This document shows positions 17,843 to 26,293 of a DNA stretch of 64,000 nucleotides, one piece after another; the stretch's first letter is position 1, and the number at the start of each line of letters is the position of its first letter. The translations under genes and the position numbers were made by a program. Under the pieces are notes generated by a model that worked only from the letters and a program-made list of their open reading frames with translations, was not told the origin of the DNA and made no database searches. Origin of the DNA: Nocardioides sp. LHD-245 (GTDB taxonomy: Bacteria > Actinomycetota > Actinomycetes > Propionibacteriales > Nocardioidaceae); NCBI RefSeq assembly GCF_030929495.1, contig NZ_JAVFWN010000007.1:124001-188000 (forward strand), given 5' to 3'.

Positions 17843-19080
17843 CGAGGACCGTGATCCAGTGCGGGGTGCTGTTCGACGGGCGGCTCACACCGCCGCGCAC
17901 GAACGCTGCCGTCGTGGTCGAGGACGGCGTGGTGGTCGAGGTCGCCGATCTGACCGAGGTCGACATGAGCACCGCCACGGCAGTGGCGGACCACCGCGAC
18001 GCCACGGTCACTCCCGGACTGGTCGATGCCCATGTGCACACGTCGTGGGGACGCGACGACCAGGCGGGATGGGACTGGGCGGGCACCAGTGCGGTCGGGC
18101 ATTTCGCCTGGGGACTGGCCGGCGCGCGTGCCGCCCTCGCGGCCGGCGTCACGACGGTGCGCGACTGCGGCGGCCCCGGCCTGGTGACCCTGCAGGTGCG
18201 GGACGCGATCGCCACGGGCCTGCACCCCGGGCCGCGGATGCGGGTGTGCGGACCGTGCGTGACCACGACAGCCGGGCACGGCGACTTCATCGGCGTCACG
18301 GCCGACGACGTGGGCGAGCTGCGCAAGCGGGTCCGTGAGCTGACTGTCGCCGGCGTGGACCACATCAAGATCATGGCGACCGGCGGCGACATGGACCCGC
18401 ACACCAACCGCCGTCGCCCCCAGTACGACGACGAGGAGCTCGCCGCGGTGATCGGCGACGCCCACCGTCTGGGCCTGACCGTGGTCGCCCACTGCAACGC
18501 GACCGCGGGCATCCGGGGTGCGGTTCAGGCGGGCATCGACACCATCGCGCACTGCAACTGGCTGGGTGAGGTCGAGGGCACGATCGACTACGACCGCGAC
18601 CTGGCTCGCCAGATCGTCGACCGCGGGGTCTTCGTGGACCTGAACGTCGCCGCCACGATCCGGCCGCTCGCCGAGTTCGACGGCTTGGAGGAGGAGTGGG
18701 AGGGATGGGACCTCCCTCCGGCGAACCGGTGGGAGCTGCACCGCGAGATCCGGGCCGCCGGTGGCCGGATCCTGTTCAGCAGCGACGAGTTCGGCGAGGA
18801 CCTCGCGACCTTCCCGCAGCTGCTCGCCCGGGCGGCGCGCGAGCTCGGCATCGCGACCGAGGAGGTCGTGCACCGCGCCAGCGACGTGCCGGCCCAGGCC
18901 CTCGGGCTCGGCACGGAGATCGGCACCCTGGTTCCCGGACGCCGCGCGGATCTCAGCGTCTTCGCGGGCGACCTGCGCTCGGATCCCGATGGCTTCGGCA
19001 GCTGCCGCGAGGTGTGGCAGGGCGGTATCCGGGTCGTTCGCGACGGCGCGGTCGTCGTACCGGGCGGGGGGCCGGCGTGA
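17839..19080 (+). CDS. Imidazolonepropionase-like amidohydrolase
   Basis: A 413-residue amidohydrolase-superfamily enzyme. Metal-site residues: HVH at 65-67 (VDAHVHTSWG), the putative carboxylated or bridging Lys in DHIKIMATGGD, His in VVAHCNAT and IAHCNWL, and Asp in LFSSDEFG. This set is typical of the prolidase/imidazolonepropionase-like branch, which hydrolyses N-acyl amino acids, dipeptides or cyclic amides. The ATG overlaps the upstream stop (ATGA), and its stop overlaps the PLP gene (GTGA). Cytoplasmic. Confidence 0.88.
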   Translation: MTRTVIQCGVLFDGRLTPPRTNAAVVVEDGVVVEVADLTEVDMSTATAVADHRDATVTPGLVDAHVHTSWGRDDQAGWDWAGTSAVGHFAWGLAGARAALAAGVTTVRDCGGPGLVTLQVRDAIATGLHPGPRMRVCGPCVTTTAGHGDFIGVTADDVGELRKRVRELTVAGVDHIKIMATGGDMDPHTNRRRPQYDDEELAAVIGDAHRLGLTVVAHCNATAGIRGAVQAGIDTIAHCNWLGEVEGTIDYDRDLARQIVDRGVFVDLNVAATIRPLAEFDGLEEEWEGWDLPPANRWELHREIRAAGGRILFSSDEFGEDLATFPQLLARAARELGIATEEVVHRASDVPAQALGLGTEIGTLVPGRRADLSVFAGDLRSDPDGFGSCREVWQGGIRVVRDGAVVVPGGGPA

Positions 19081-20123
19081 GCGACTATCCCGCGGCCTGG
19101 CGGCGGACGCGCGAGCAGGTCGCCCGGCTGCCGCGGCTCGACCTCGCCTGCCGGCCGACCCCGCTCGAGGAGTACCCCCGCCTGGCCGCGGCCGCGGGCC
19201 TGTCGTCGCTGCACGTGAAGCGGGAGGACCTCACCGGCCTCGCGTTCGGCGGGAACAAGGTGCGCGAGCTGGATCTCATCGTCGCCGACGCCGTCCGGGC
19301 CGGTGCGGACACCTTCGTCGCGGGTGGCGGCGGCACCCAGTCGAACCACGCCCGGCAGTGTGCGGCCGCCGCCCGACGCGCGGGCCTGGAGCCGGTGCTG
19401 GTGCTGCGACGCACCGCCGACGTCGAGCGGCGCTCGGGCAACCTCCTCGCCGCGGGTCTCTTCGCCGACGACATCCGCTGGATCGACGTGGACGCCGGCC
19501 TCGCGGACCGTGAGGCCGCGGCCGAGGCGATGGAGGCGGTCGCGCAGGAGCTGACGGCCGCGGGGCGCCGCCCCTATCTCCTGCGCTCCTCCTTCCATCG
19601 GCTCGCCGCGGCCGCGTACGTCGACGGTGGGATCGAGCTGGCCGAGCAGCTCCACGACCGGGGGATCGGCGATGCCCAGGTCGTGGTCAGCTCGATGGGC
19701 GCGACGCGGGTCGGACTCCAGCTGGCGTTCGCGTCCTGCGGCCTGGACTGGCCGGTCCACGCGATGGGCTGGCGTCCCGTCGACCGCGATCTCGCGGAAC
19801 GGCTCGCGAAGCTCGCGGACGAGACCGCCGCGCTGCTGGGACTGGATCTTCCCGGTGCGACGCCGGCCGACTTCGTGACCTACGACCACGGCGGGCCGGC
19901 GTACGGCGTCCCGCACCCGGCCGGGGTCGCCGCGGCGACCCTCGCTGCGCACACCGAGGGCCTACTGCTCGACCCCGTCTACACCGCGAAGGCGTTCGCG
20001 GGCCTGCTGGCGGAGGTCGCCGCGGGCCGCATCGACCAGGCCCGGCCGGTGGTCTTCGTGCACACCGGCGGACTGCCGGTGGTCTTCGCCCACGACCTTC
20101 CCGCAGCTCGGGAGGAGGCGTGA
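19077..20123 (+). CDS. D-cysteine desulfhydrase / ACC-deaminase-family PLP enzyme
   Basis: A 348-residue fold-type II PLP enzyme. The PLP lysine is Lys61 in LAFGGNKVREL, followed by the GGGGTQSNHARQ cofactor or substrate loop near 88. The family includes D-cysteine desulfhydrase, ACC deaminase and L-cysteate sulfo-lyase; it releases ammonia and a 2-oxo acid from mainly D-configured amino acids. GTG start overlaps the amidohydrolase stop. Together with the D-threonine-aldolase-like and N-acyl-D-amino-acid deacylase genes downstream it points to a D-amino acid in the substrate. Confidence 0.88.
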   Translation: MSDYPAAWRRTREQVARLPRLDLACRPTPLEEYPRLAAAAGLSSLHVKREDLTGLAFGGNKVRELDLIVADAVRAGADTFVAGGGGTQSNHARQCAAAARRAGLEPVLVLRRTADVERRSGNLLAAGLFADDIRWIDVDAGLADREAAAEAMEAVAQELTAAGRRPYLLRSSFHRLAAAAYVDGGIELAEQLHDRGIGDAQVVVSSMGATRVGLQLAFASCGLDWPVHAMGWRPVDRDLAERLAKLADETAALLGLDLPGATPADFVTYDHGGPAYGVPHPAGVAAATLAAHTEGLLLDPVYTAKAFAGLLAEVAAGRIDQARPVVFVHTGGLPVVFAHDLPAAREEA

Positions 20124-21268
20124 CGGCGGCACACGAGGTCCCGCAGGGCGAGGTCGAGCGCCGGGTCGGCGCGTTGCGTGAGCGACTTGCCGCGGCTGGA
20201 CTGGAGCGCGCCCTGCTGACCAGTGAACCGAATGTGCACTACCTGAGCGGCATCCGCACTCCGTCCTTCCACTCGAACTCACGACCTCTGGCGTTGGTGG
20301 TGCCGGTGGACGGGCCGACGGTCCTCGTCTGCTCGCGCAGCCAGGCACCGAACGCGGAGGCGACCGCTTGGGTGGGGGACATCGCGCCCTTCGAGGGCTT
20401 CGAGGCCGAGGCCGTCACCGTGCTGACCGACCTCCTGCAGGGCGCCGGAGTCGGACCTGTCGCTGCCGAGCTGGGCGACGACACGCGACCGGGCGTCAGC
20501 GGCTCCTCGCTGATGACGCTGCAGCGGGACGTCGGTCCCCTCGCCGACGTGGCTCCTTGCCTGTGGGAGCTGCGCACGGTCAAGTCCGACTGGGAGATCG
20601 CAGCCCTGCGAGAGGCCGGTCGGATCAACGGAGCGGCCTTCGACGCGGCCCGCGCGGCGTACCGCCCGGGCATGACCGAGCGGGACGTCTACGCCGTGTG
20701 GGGGTCGGCGGTGATGGCCTCGGGCGCGGACTCGCCGGGCTATTTGGCGATGCACTCCGGGCCCGGCAACTACCGCAGGGTCAGCGGCCTCGCCGGAGAC
20801 CGGGTGCTGACCGAGGGCGACCTGCTCTGGCTCGATGGGGGACCCCGGTGGCGGGGCTACTGGTCCGACGTGACGCGTACCTTCGCCGTCGGCGAGCCTC
20901 AGGCGGGCCATCAGGACCTTTACGCCGCATCCCGGGCGGCGACCTACGCCGTGATGGCGGCTTCCGGGCCGGGACTGAGCACGACGGACCTGTTCGACGT
21001 GGTGGCCCGGGCATTCCGCGACGCGGGGCTGGAGATCGGCTCGGCGACACGCATCGGCCATGGGCTCGGTCTGCAACTGACCGAGCCGCCCTCGCTGCTG
21101 CCGTCCGTGCCGGTGCGGCTCGCGCCGGGGATGGTGCTCGCCGTCGAGCCGGGCATCGCCCGCCCCGACGGGTACTTCAACGTCGAGGAGAACTTCCTCG
21201 TCACCGCGGACGGCGCCGAGCTGGTGTCGGCGCCGTCCGCGCCCACGATCCTCACGCTAGGAGCCTGA
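20120..21268 (+). CDS. M24-family metallopeptidase (Xaa-Pro dipeptidase-like)
   Basis: A 382-residue pita-bread-fold enzyme. All five dinuclear metal ligands are identifiable: Asp239 (LWLDGG), Asp250 (YWSDVTRTF), His314 (RIGHGLGL), Glu343 (AVEPGI) and Glu356 (NVEENFLVT). The N-terminal creatinase-like domain spans about 1-150. Members cleave Xaa-Pro dipeptides, creatine or related C-N bonds. GTG overlaps the PLP-enzyme stop. In this context it may cleave an amide inside the imported conjugate. Confidence 0.9.
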   Translation: MTAAHEVPQGEVERRVGALRERLAAAGLERALLTSEPNVHYLSGIRTPSFHSNSRPLALVVPVDGPTVLVCSRSQAPNAEATAWVGDIAPFEGFEAEAVTVLTDLLQGAGVGPVAAELGDDTRPGVSGSSLMTLQRDVGPLADVAPCLWELRTVKSDWEIAALREAGRINGAAFDAARAAYRPGMTERDVYAVWGSAVMASGADSPGYLAMHSGPGNYRRVSGLAGDRVLTEGDLLWLDGGPRWRGYWSDVTRTFAVGEPQAGHQDLYAASRAATYAVMAASGPGLSTTDLFDVVARAFRDAGLEIGSATRIGHGLGLQLTEPPSLLPSVPVRLAPGMVLAVEPGIARPDGYFNVEENFLVTADGAELVSAPSAPTILTLGA

Positions 21269-21269
21269 G

Positions 21270-21743
21270 ATGCTGACCAGCCTCAATCACATCGGATTCT
21301 CCGTGGCCGATCTCGATCGCTCGGTCGAGTTCTACACGAAGCTGTTCGGCTACCCGCCGTACTTCAACGAGGTCTACGACGTCGAGTACGTCGGCCGGAT
21401 CGTCGGCTACCCGGGCGCGGTGCAGCACGCCGCGTTCTTCCGGCTGCCCGGTGAGCAAGGGCTCTTCCTCGAGTTGATCCAGTACCTGCACCCGAAGCCG
21501 GAGGTGGTCGCCATGGAGAGCTACAACGCCGGCATCGCCCACCTGTGCCTCCAGGTCGACGACCTGGAGGCGGAGTTCGAGCGGATCAGCGCGATCGGTG
21601 GACGGTTCCGCAGCGAGTCGGTCGTGCAGAGCGACTACGGCATCTACGAGGGTGCGCGCAGCGCGTACTTCCGCGATCCCGACGACATCTCGATCCAACT
21701 GGTGGAGCTCGTCGACGGTATCGACCCAGGGCTCGAGGCCTGA
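21270..21743 (+). CDS. VOC-family (glyoxalase/dioxygenase-fold) protein
   Basis: A 157-residue two-module vicinal-oxygen-chelate protein. Candidate metal ligands are His7 (LNHIGFSV), a Glu in LFLELIQY, a His in GIAHLCLQV and a Glu near the end (IQLVEL). Such small members are lactoylglutathione lyases, epimerases or dioxygenases. One base separates it from the M24 stop. Substrate unknown; a role as epimerase or isomerase would fit the pathway. Confidence 0.85.
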   Translation: MLTSLNHIGFSVADLDRSVEFYTKLFGYPPYFNEVYDVEYVGRIVGYPGAVQHAAFFRLPGEQGLFLELIQYLHPKPEVVAMESYNAGIAHLCLQVDDLEAEFERISAIGGRFRSESVVQSDYGIYEGARSAYFRDPDDISIQLVELVDGIDPGLEA

Positions 21744-21745
21744 GC

Positions 21746-22600
21746 ATGCTCGTCGTGGACGCCTCGGTCCATGTGTGGTCCCGCGATCGGCGTACCCATC
21801 CGTGGCGACCGTTGCCGGATCCGCCACACGCCGCGTACGACGCCTCCCCGGAGCTGCTCGCGGACGCCCTGACCGGAGCGGGGTTCGCGGGCGCCGTCCT
21901 CGTCCAGCCGTCGATCTACGGCCGCGACCACTCCTTCCTCGGCGCGGTCGTGGCGTCCGGGGCGGGTCGCTACGCGGGGATCGGGCTGTGGGACCGACAT
22001 CGGTCCGACCCGGCCGGCGCCGCGGAGCGCGACCTGGACCGACACGGTCTTGCGGGCCTGCGGCTGTCGGCGGAGCACGACCCTGACGACCTCCCGTGGT
22101 TCGCCGGCGCGGACGGCGACACGGCCTGGGATCTCGCGGCGCGCCGCGGTCAGCCGCTGTCGGTGCTGTGCCGTCCCGGCCACCTGGCCGCGGTCAGGGA
22201 CCGGGCCGTCCGGTGCCCTGACGTGCGGGTGGTCGTCGACCACCTGGGGCTGCTCGGAGCCGGTCAGGACCCCCGTCCTCTGCTCGACCTGGTGGCCGCG
22301 GCGCCCAACGTCGGCGTACGCCTGTCGGCCCTGGGCGCCCTCTCCCACGAGGACTGGCCGCACCGCGACCTCTGGTCACTGGTGCGCGCGCTGACAACGG
22401 AGGCGGGTGCTCACCGCCTCTTCCACGGCACCGACTGGCCGTTCGTGGCTGCCGGGATCCCGTACGACGCGACGGCGCGGGCGCTCGACGAGGCGCTGGA
22501 GTGGTCGGATGACGACCGCGCCGCGGTGCTGGGTGCGAATGCGGCACACTGGTGGGGAATGGACCGCGCCGTCCTGGCCGCATCGTGGGCGGCGCGATGA
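21746..22600 (+). CDS. Amidohydrolase-2 family (TIM-barrel lactonase/decarboxylase-like)
   Basis: A 284-residue protein of the amidohydrolase-related family that includes sugar-acid lactonases and 2-pyrone-4,6-dicarboxylate lactonase. It opens VVDASVHVW, where the first metal-binding His is replaced by Ser (S-x-H instead of H-x-H), and has VVDHLGL and HGTDWPF further on. The mutated first histidine is typical of lactonase-like, metal-poor members. The ATG lies two bases after the VOC stop. I infer hydrolysis of a sugar lactone produced by one of the dehydrogenases. Confidence 0.8.
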   Translation: MLVVDASVHVWSRDRRTHPWRPLPDPPHAAYDASPELLADALTGAGFAGAVLVQPSIYGRDHSFLGAVVASGAGRYAGIGLWDRHRSDPAGAAERDLDRHGLAGLRLSAEHDPDDLPWFAGADGDTAWDLAARRGQPLSVLCRPGHLAAVRDRAVRCPDVRVVVDHLGLLGAGQDPRPLLDLVAAAPNVGVRLSALGALSHEDWPHRDLWSLVRALTTEAGAHRLFHGTDWPFVAAGIPYDATARALDEALEWSDDDRAAVLGANAAHWWGMDRAVLAASWAAR

Positions 22601-24168
22601 GCCCGGCGTTCGACTGCGTCCTGACGGGCGGCACGGTGGTGTCTGGTGACGGTACGACGCCGCGGGTGGCGGACCTCGGGGTGCGGGGCGGTCGGATCGC
22701 CGAGGTGGGCGACCTCGCCGATGTGTCCGCCCGGGTCCGCATCGACTGTGCCGGTCGGACGCTGCTCCCCGGTTTCGTCGATGCCCACAGCCATGCCGAG
22801 GGCAGCGTCTTCGACGACGACGTCCAGCTCGCGTTGCTGCGCCAGGGGGTCACGAGTCTCGTCCTGGGCCAGGACGGGGTCTCGCTCGCACCCGGTCCCG
22901 GCGCCTACGCCGACTCGTACTTCGGCGCCCTGAACGGCCACCACCCCACCTACCGCGGCGCGACCGTGGCGGACCTGCTGGCGACCTACGACGGCACCGT
23001 GGCCGTCAACGTCGCCTACGCCGTGCCGCTGGGAACGGTGCGGTTCGAGGTGCTGGGCAACGCCTCCGGCTGCGCGACGACGGCGCAGATGCGCGCGATG
23101 CGCTCGCTCGTCGAGCAGGGTCTGGCCGACGGGGCCGTCGGAGCCTCCTCCGGCCTGGACTACGTCCCCGGTAGGTTCGCGGGCACGGACGAGCTCATCG
23201 CGGTCGTGGAGCCGCTGTGCGGCTCCGGCGGCGTCTATGTCACCCACATGCGCGGGGGCTACGAGGAGAACGTCGCCGCCGGGCTGGAGGAGGCCGCCGC
23301 CGTGGCCCTCTCGGCCGGAGCACCCCTGCACGTGTCCCACCTGCACGCCCGCCGCGCTCTCGTCGAGCCGCTGCTCCGCGACCTGGCCGAGCGTGGCGTC
23401 GACGGTTCGTTCGACGCCTATCCCTATCGCCGCGGGTTCTCGCTGCTCGCGATGCCGATCGTCCCCGAGGAGGTCCTTGCGGGCGAGAGATGCACCGTGC
23501 TCGCGCGGTTGGCGGGGGCGCGGGAGGAGTTCGTGCGGCGATGGTTCCCGGCGGCGGTGGCCGCATCCGACGGAGCCTTCCTCGAGACCCGCCTGGCGCA
23601 CGTGCCCGCGCCGGAGTACGCGCACCTCGAGGGCCTGTCCCTGCGCGAGGCCGCCGAGGCGTCCGGACACGAGCCGGCTCGACTTGTGCACGAGCTCCTG
23701 GTGGCCACCCGGCTGGCGGCCACGGCGGTGTACGCCGCCTCGCCGCACACCGTCGACGACGACTACGTCGGCCTGCTCGAACATCCCTGGCATCTGGCGG
23801 GCTCCGACGGCATCTTCGTCGGAGCTGCGGCCCACCCGCGGGCCTGGGGCGGCTTCGCCCGGCTCCTCGCGGCCCACACCGGCGAGGGCCGGGCCTACTC
23901 GCTCGATGACGCGGCAGTGCACCTGTCGGGGCGCGCCGCCCGGCGCTTCGGGCTGCGCGGTCGTGGCGTGCTGGTGCCCGGGGCCGCCGCGGACGTGGTC
24001 GTCGCCGACCTCGCCCGGGTGCGCGACGAGGCGACGTACGAGCGGCCGCGACGACCGGCATCCGGAATCGACACGGTGCTGGTCAACGGCGTCGTGGTGC
24101 TCGAGGGCGGCCGTCTCACCGGCCGGCGCGCCGGCCGGGCCCTGCGCCGTGACGGGGAGCACCCGTGA
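22597..24168 (+). CDS. N-acyl-D-amino-acid deacylase-like amidohydrolase
   Basis: A 523-residue amidohydrolase close to the D-aminoacylase branch. HSH at 64-66 (GFVDAHSHAEG), LVLGQDGVS, VTHMRGGYEENV, VSHLHA and the metal-site Asp in AGSDGIFVG are visible. D-aminoacylases of this type remove an acyl group from N-acyl-D-amino acids in the cytoplasm; the length (480-530) fits. It is coupled to both neighbours by ATGA and GTGA overlaps, and directly precedes a D-threonine-aldolase-like gene, which strengthens the D-amino-acid assignment. Confidence 0.87.
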   Translation: MSPAFDCVLTGGTVVSGDGTTPRVADLGVRGGRIAEVGDLADVSARVRIDCAGRTLLPGFVDAHSHAEGSVFDDDVQLALLRQGVTSLVLGQDGVSLAPGPGAYADSYFGALNGHHPTYRGATVADLLATYDGTVAVNVAYAVPLGTVRFEVLGNASGCATTAQMRAMRSLVEQGLADGAVGASSGLDYVPGRFAGTDELIAVVEPLCGSGGVYVTHMRGGYEENVAAGLEEAAAVALSAGAPLHVSHLHARRALVEPLLRDLAERGVDGSFDAYPYRRGFSLLAMPIVPEEVLAGERCTVLARLAGAREEFVRRWFPAAVAASDGAFLETRLAHVPAPEYAHLEGLSLREAAEASGHEPARLVHELLVATRLAATAVYAASPHTVDDDYVGLLEHPWHLAGSDGIFVGAAAHPRAWGGFARLLAAHTGEGRAYSLDDAAVHLSGRAARRFGLRGRGVLVPGAAADVVVADLARVRDEATYERPRRPASGIDTVLVNGVVVLEGGRLTGRRAGRALRRDGEHP

Positions 24169-25304
24169 TCGTCGGCGCGGAGGACCTCGTGTGTCCCTAT
24201 CTCGTCGTCGACGACGACGCGCTGACGCACAACATCGCCGCGATGGCGCGGTGGTGCGGCGAGCGGGGCGTGGCGATCGCGCCGCACGCGAAGACGACGA
24301 TGGCGCCGTACGTCCTCCGGGCCCAGCTCGCCGCCGGAGCGTGGGGCCTGACGGTCGCGACCGTCGCCCAGGCGCGGGCGGTCCGCGCTCTGGCGGACGT
24401 GCCCCTGATGATCGCCAACCAGGTCGTCGGTGCGCCGGAGCAGACGTGGCTGGCCGGCGCGCCAGGGGAGGTGCTCTCCTGGGTGGACTCGGTCGCGCAG
24501 GTCGACGCCCTCGCGGCCGCGGCCGAGGGCCGGGCGCGTCCGCTGGACGTGCTCGTCGAGGTCGGCTTGTCCGGCGGCCGGGCCGGGACCCGTAGGCCGG
24601 ACCAGGCACGGGCACTCGCGCAGAGCGTCCTGATGTCGAGACACCTGCGGCTGCGGGGGATCGCGGCCTACGAAGGCTCCTACGGCACCGGGCCCGATCC
24701 GCTGGCATCGGTCGACCGGTTCCTCGACCGCGTCGAGGATGTGATCCGACGCATCGACGCCGACGGCGCGTTCGCCGACGAGCGCCAGGTACTGGTCACC
24801 GCGGGAGGCTCGCTGTACTTCGACCGCTGCGTCCGGCTGCACGCCCTGGAGCTGGCGGGCGGCCGGTCGACCAGCCTCCTGCTGCGCAGCGGCTGCTACG
24901 CCCTGCACGACGACGGCCTCTACGCCCGGACGACGCCGCATGCACGCGGGGTGCCCGACGCCCCTCCGCTCCGGTCCGCCGTCGCGGTCGTCGCCCGCGT
25001 GCAGAGCCGGCCGGAGGCCGGTCTCGTGATCCTGGGGGCCGGGCGCCGGGACCTCGCCTACGACCAGGACCTTCCGGTCCTCCTCTCCTGCCGGGGCGGC
25101 GCCGTGCCCGTTCGGGGGATGTCGGTGGACCGACTCGACGACCAGCACGCCTACGTGCGTGTGCCCGAGGAGTCCGCCGTCGCCGTCGGTGACACCGTCG
25201 AGCTCGGCATCTCCCATCCGTGCTCCGTCCTCGACCGGTGGCGGACCTTCCAACTCGTCCGCGGCGGCCGGATCGTGCGGGTCGAGGAGACGTGGTTCCC
25301 GTGA
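24165..25304 (+). CDS. D-threonine aldolase / D-serine dehydratase-like PLP enzyme
   Basis: A 379-residue fold-type III (alanine-racemase-like barrel) PLP enzyme. PLP lysine Lys43 in APHAKTTMAP. The C-terminal metal-binding pair typical of D-threonine aldolase and D-serine dehydratase appears as a His in DDQHAYV and the HPCS motif. These enzymes split D-beta-hydroxy amino acids to glycine plus aldehyde, or deaminate D-serine. GTG start overlaps the deacylase stop. It supplies the logical step after N-deacylation of a D-amino acid. Confidence 0.88.
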   Translation: MIVGAEDLVCPYLVVDDDALTHNIAAMARWCGERGVAIAPHAKTTMAPYVLRAQLAAGAWGLTVATVAQARAVRALADVPLMIANQVVGAPEQTWLAGAPGEVLSWVDSVAQVDALAAAAEGRARPLDVLVEVGLSGGRAGTRRPDQARALAQSVLMSRHLRLRGIAAYEGSYGTGPDPLASVDRFLDRVEDVIRRIDADGAFADERQVLVTAGGSLYFDRCVRLHALELAGGRSTSLLLRSGCYALHDDGLYARTTPHARGVPDAPPLRSAVAVVARVQSRPEAGLVILGAGRRDLAYDQDLPVLLSCRGGAVPVRGMSVDRLDDQHAYVRVPEESAVAVGDTVELGISHPCSVLDRWRTFQLVRGGRIVRVEETWFP

Positions 25305-26293
25305 CCGCGGGTGAGCCGCTGCTGGCGGTCGCCGCCGAGCACGCCGAGGGGGGCGTCGAGGCCTGGCGGCTCGACGGCGCCGTGCCACGCAGAGTCGCGG
25401 CCGTACGGCTTCCGGGGGCGTTCACGCTGCTCGCGCACCCCCTCCGTCCGGTCCTGTACGCCGCGTCGTCGGCGCACGGGGCCCTGCTGACCCTCGAGGT
25501 CACGGCCGGGGGAGGACTCGACGCCCGCGACCGGCTCCCGGGTGGTGACTCGCTGCCGTGCTCGCTCGCGCTGGACACCTCCGCGACGCGGTTGGCCGTG
25601 GCCCACTACGACGCCGGCGCGATCTCGCTGCACGCCCTCGGGCCGGAGGGTGTGCCCGAGCCGGGGGAGTGGCTGCCCGTCCCGGCCGGGACCGGTCCCG
25701 ATCCCGGGCGACAGGATGCACCCCACCCCCACCAGGTCCGGTTCGGCGCGTCGGGGGACCTGTGGGCGACCGATCTGGGGACCGACCGGCTGCTCCGCTA
25801 CCCGCCGGAGGGGGGCGCGCCGGACGTCGTACCGGTGGCGCGAGGGTCGGGCCCGCGGCACTTCGCCTGGTTGGCCGACGGCCGGGTCGCCGTCGTCGAC
25901 GAGCTCGCCTCCCGGCTCACGGTGCTCACCGCCGCGGGAGCGCCGGCGGGGTCGGTCGCGATCGGCGCGCTGCGGGAGGGCCGCAGCTTTCCCAGCGACC
26001 TGGCGGTGCACCCGTCACGCGACCTCGTGTACGTCGCCAACCGGGGCGCCGACACGGTGTCGGTGGTCGACGTGCGGGCGCGACCGGTCCTCGTCCAGGA
26101 GGTCGCGGTGGGACGGTGGCCGCAGCACCTGCTGATCGGGCCGGACGCCCTGTGGTGCGCGGCGCGTGACGACGACCGGGTGCTGCGGCTGCCGCTGCAC
26201 GGCACCGGTCTCCTCGGCGACTCGGAGCCGGTGCTGGACGTCGTCCGGCCGTCGTGGCTCGCGTGGGCCGGAGGCTCACCGTGGGCTGCGTGA
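25301..26293 (+). CDS. Lactonase-like seven-bladed beta-propeller protein
   Basis: A 330-residue protein resembling the 6-phosphogluconolactonase (Pgl/CycH-type) propeller family: repeated blades such as HPLRPVLYAASSA, PHPHQVRFGASGDLWATDLGTDRLLRY shortened here to its PHPHQV..DLG core, and HPSRDLVYVANRGADTVSV. No signal peptide. GTG overlaps the preceding stop. It is the last gene of the rightward operon and overlaps the end of the convergent oxidoreductase by 18 bases. Probable role: opening of a sugar lactone. Confidence 0.85.
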   Translation: MTAGEPLLAVAAEHAEGGVEAWRLDGAVPRRVAAVRLPGAFTLLAHPLRPVLYAASSAHGALLTLEVTAGGGLDARDRLPGGDSLPCSLALDTSATRLAVAHYDAGAISLHALGPEGVPEPGEWLPVPAGTGPDPGRQDAPHPHQVRFGASGDLWATDLGTDRLLRYPPEGGAPDVVPVARGSGPRHFAWLADGRVAVVDELASRLTVLTAAGAPAGSVAIGALREGRSFPSDLAVHPSRDLVYVANRGADTVSVVDVRARPVLVQEVAVGRWPQHLLIGPDALWCAARDDDRVLRLPLHGTGLLGDSEPVLDVVRPSWLAWAGGSPWAA

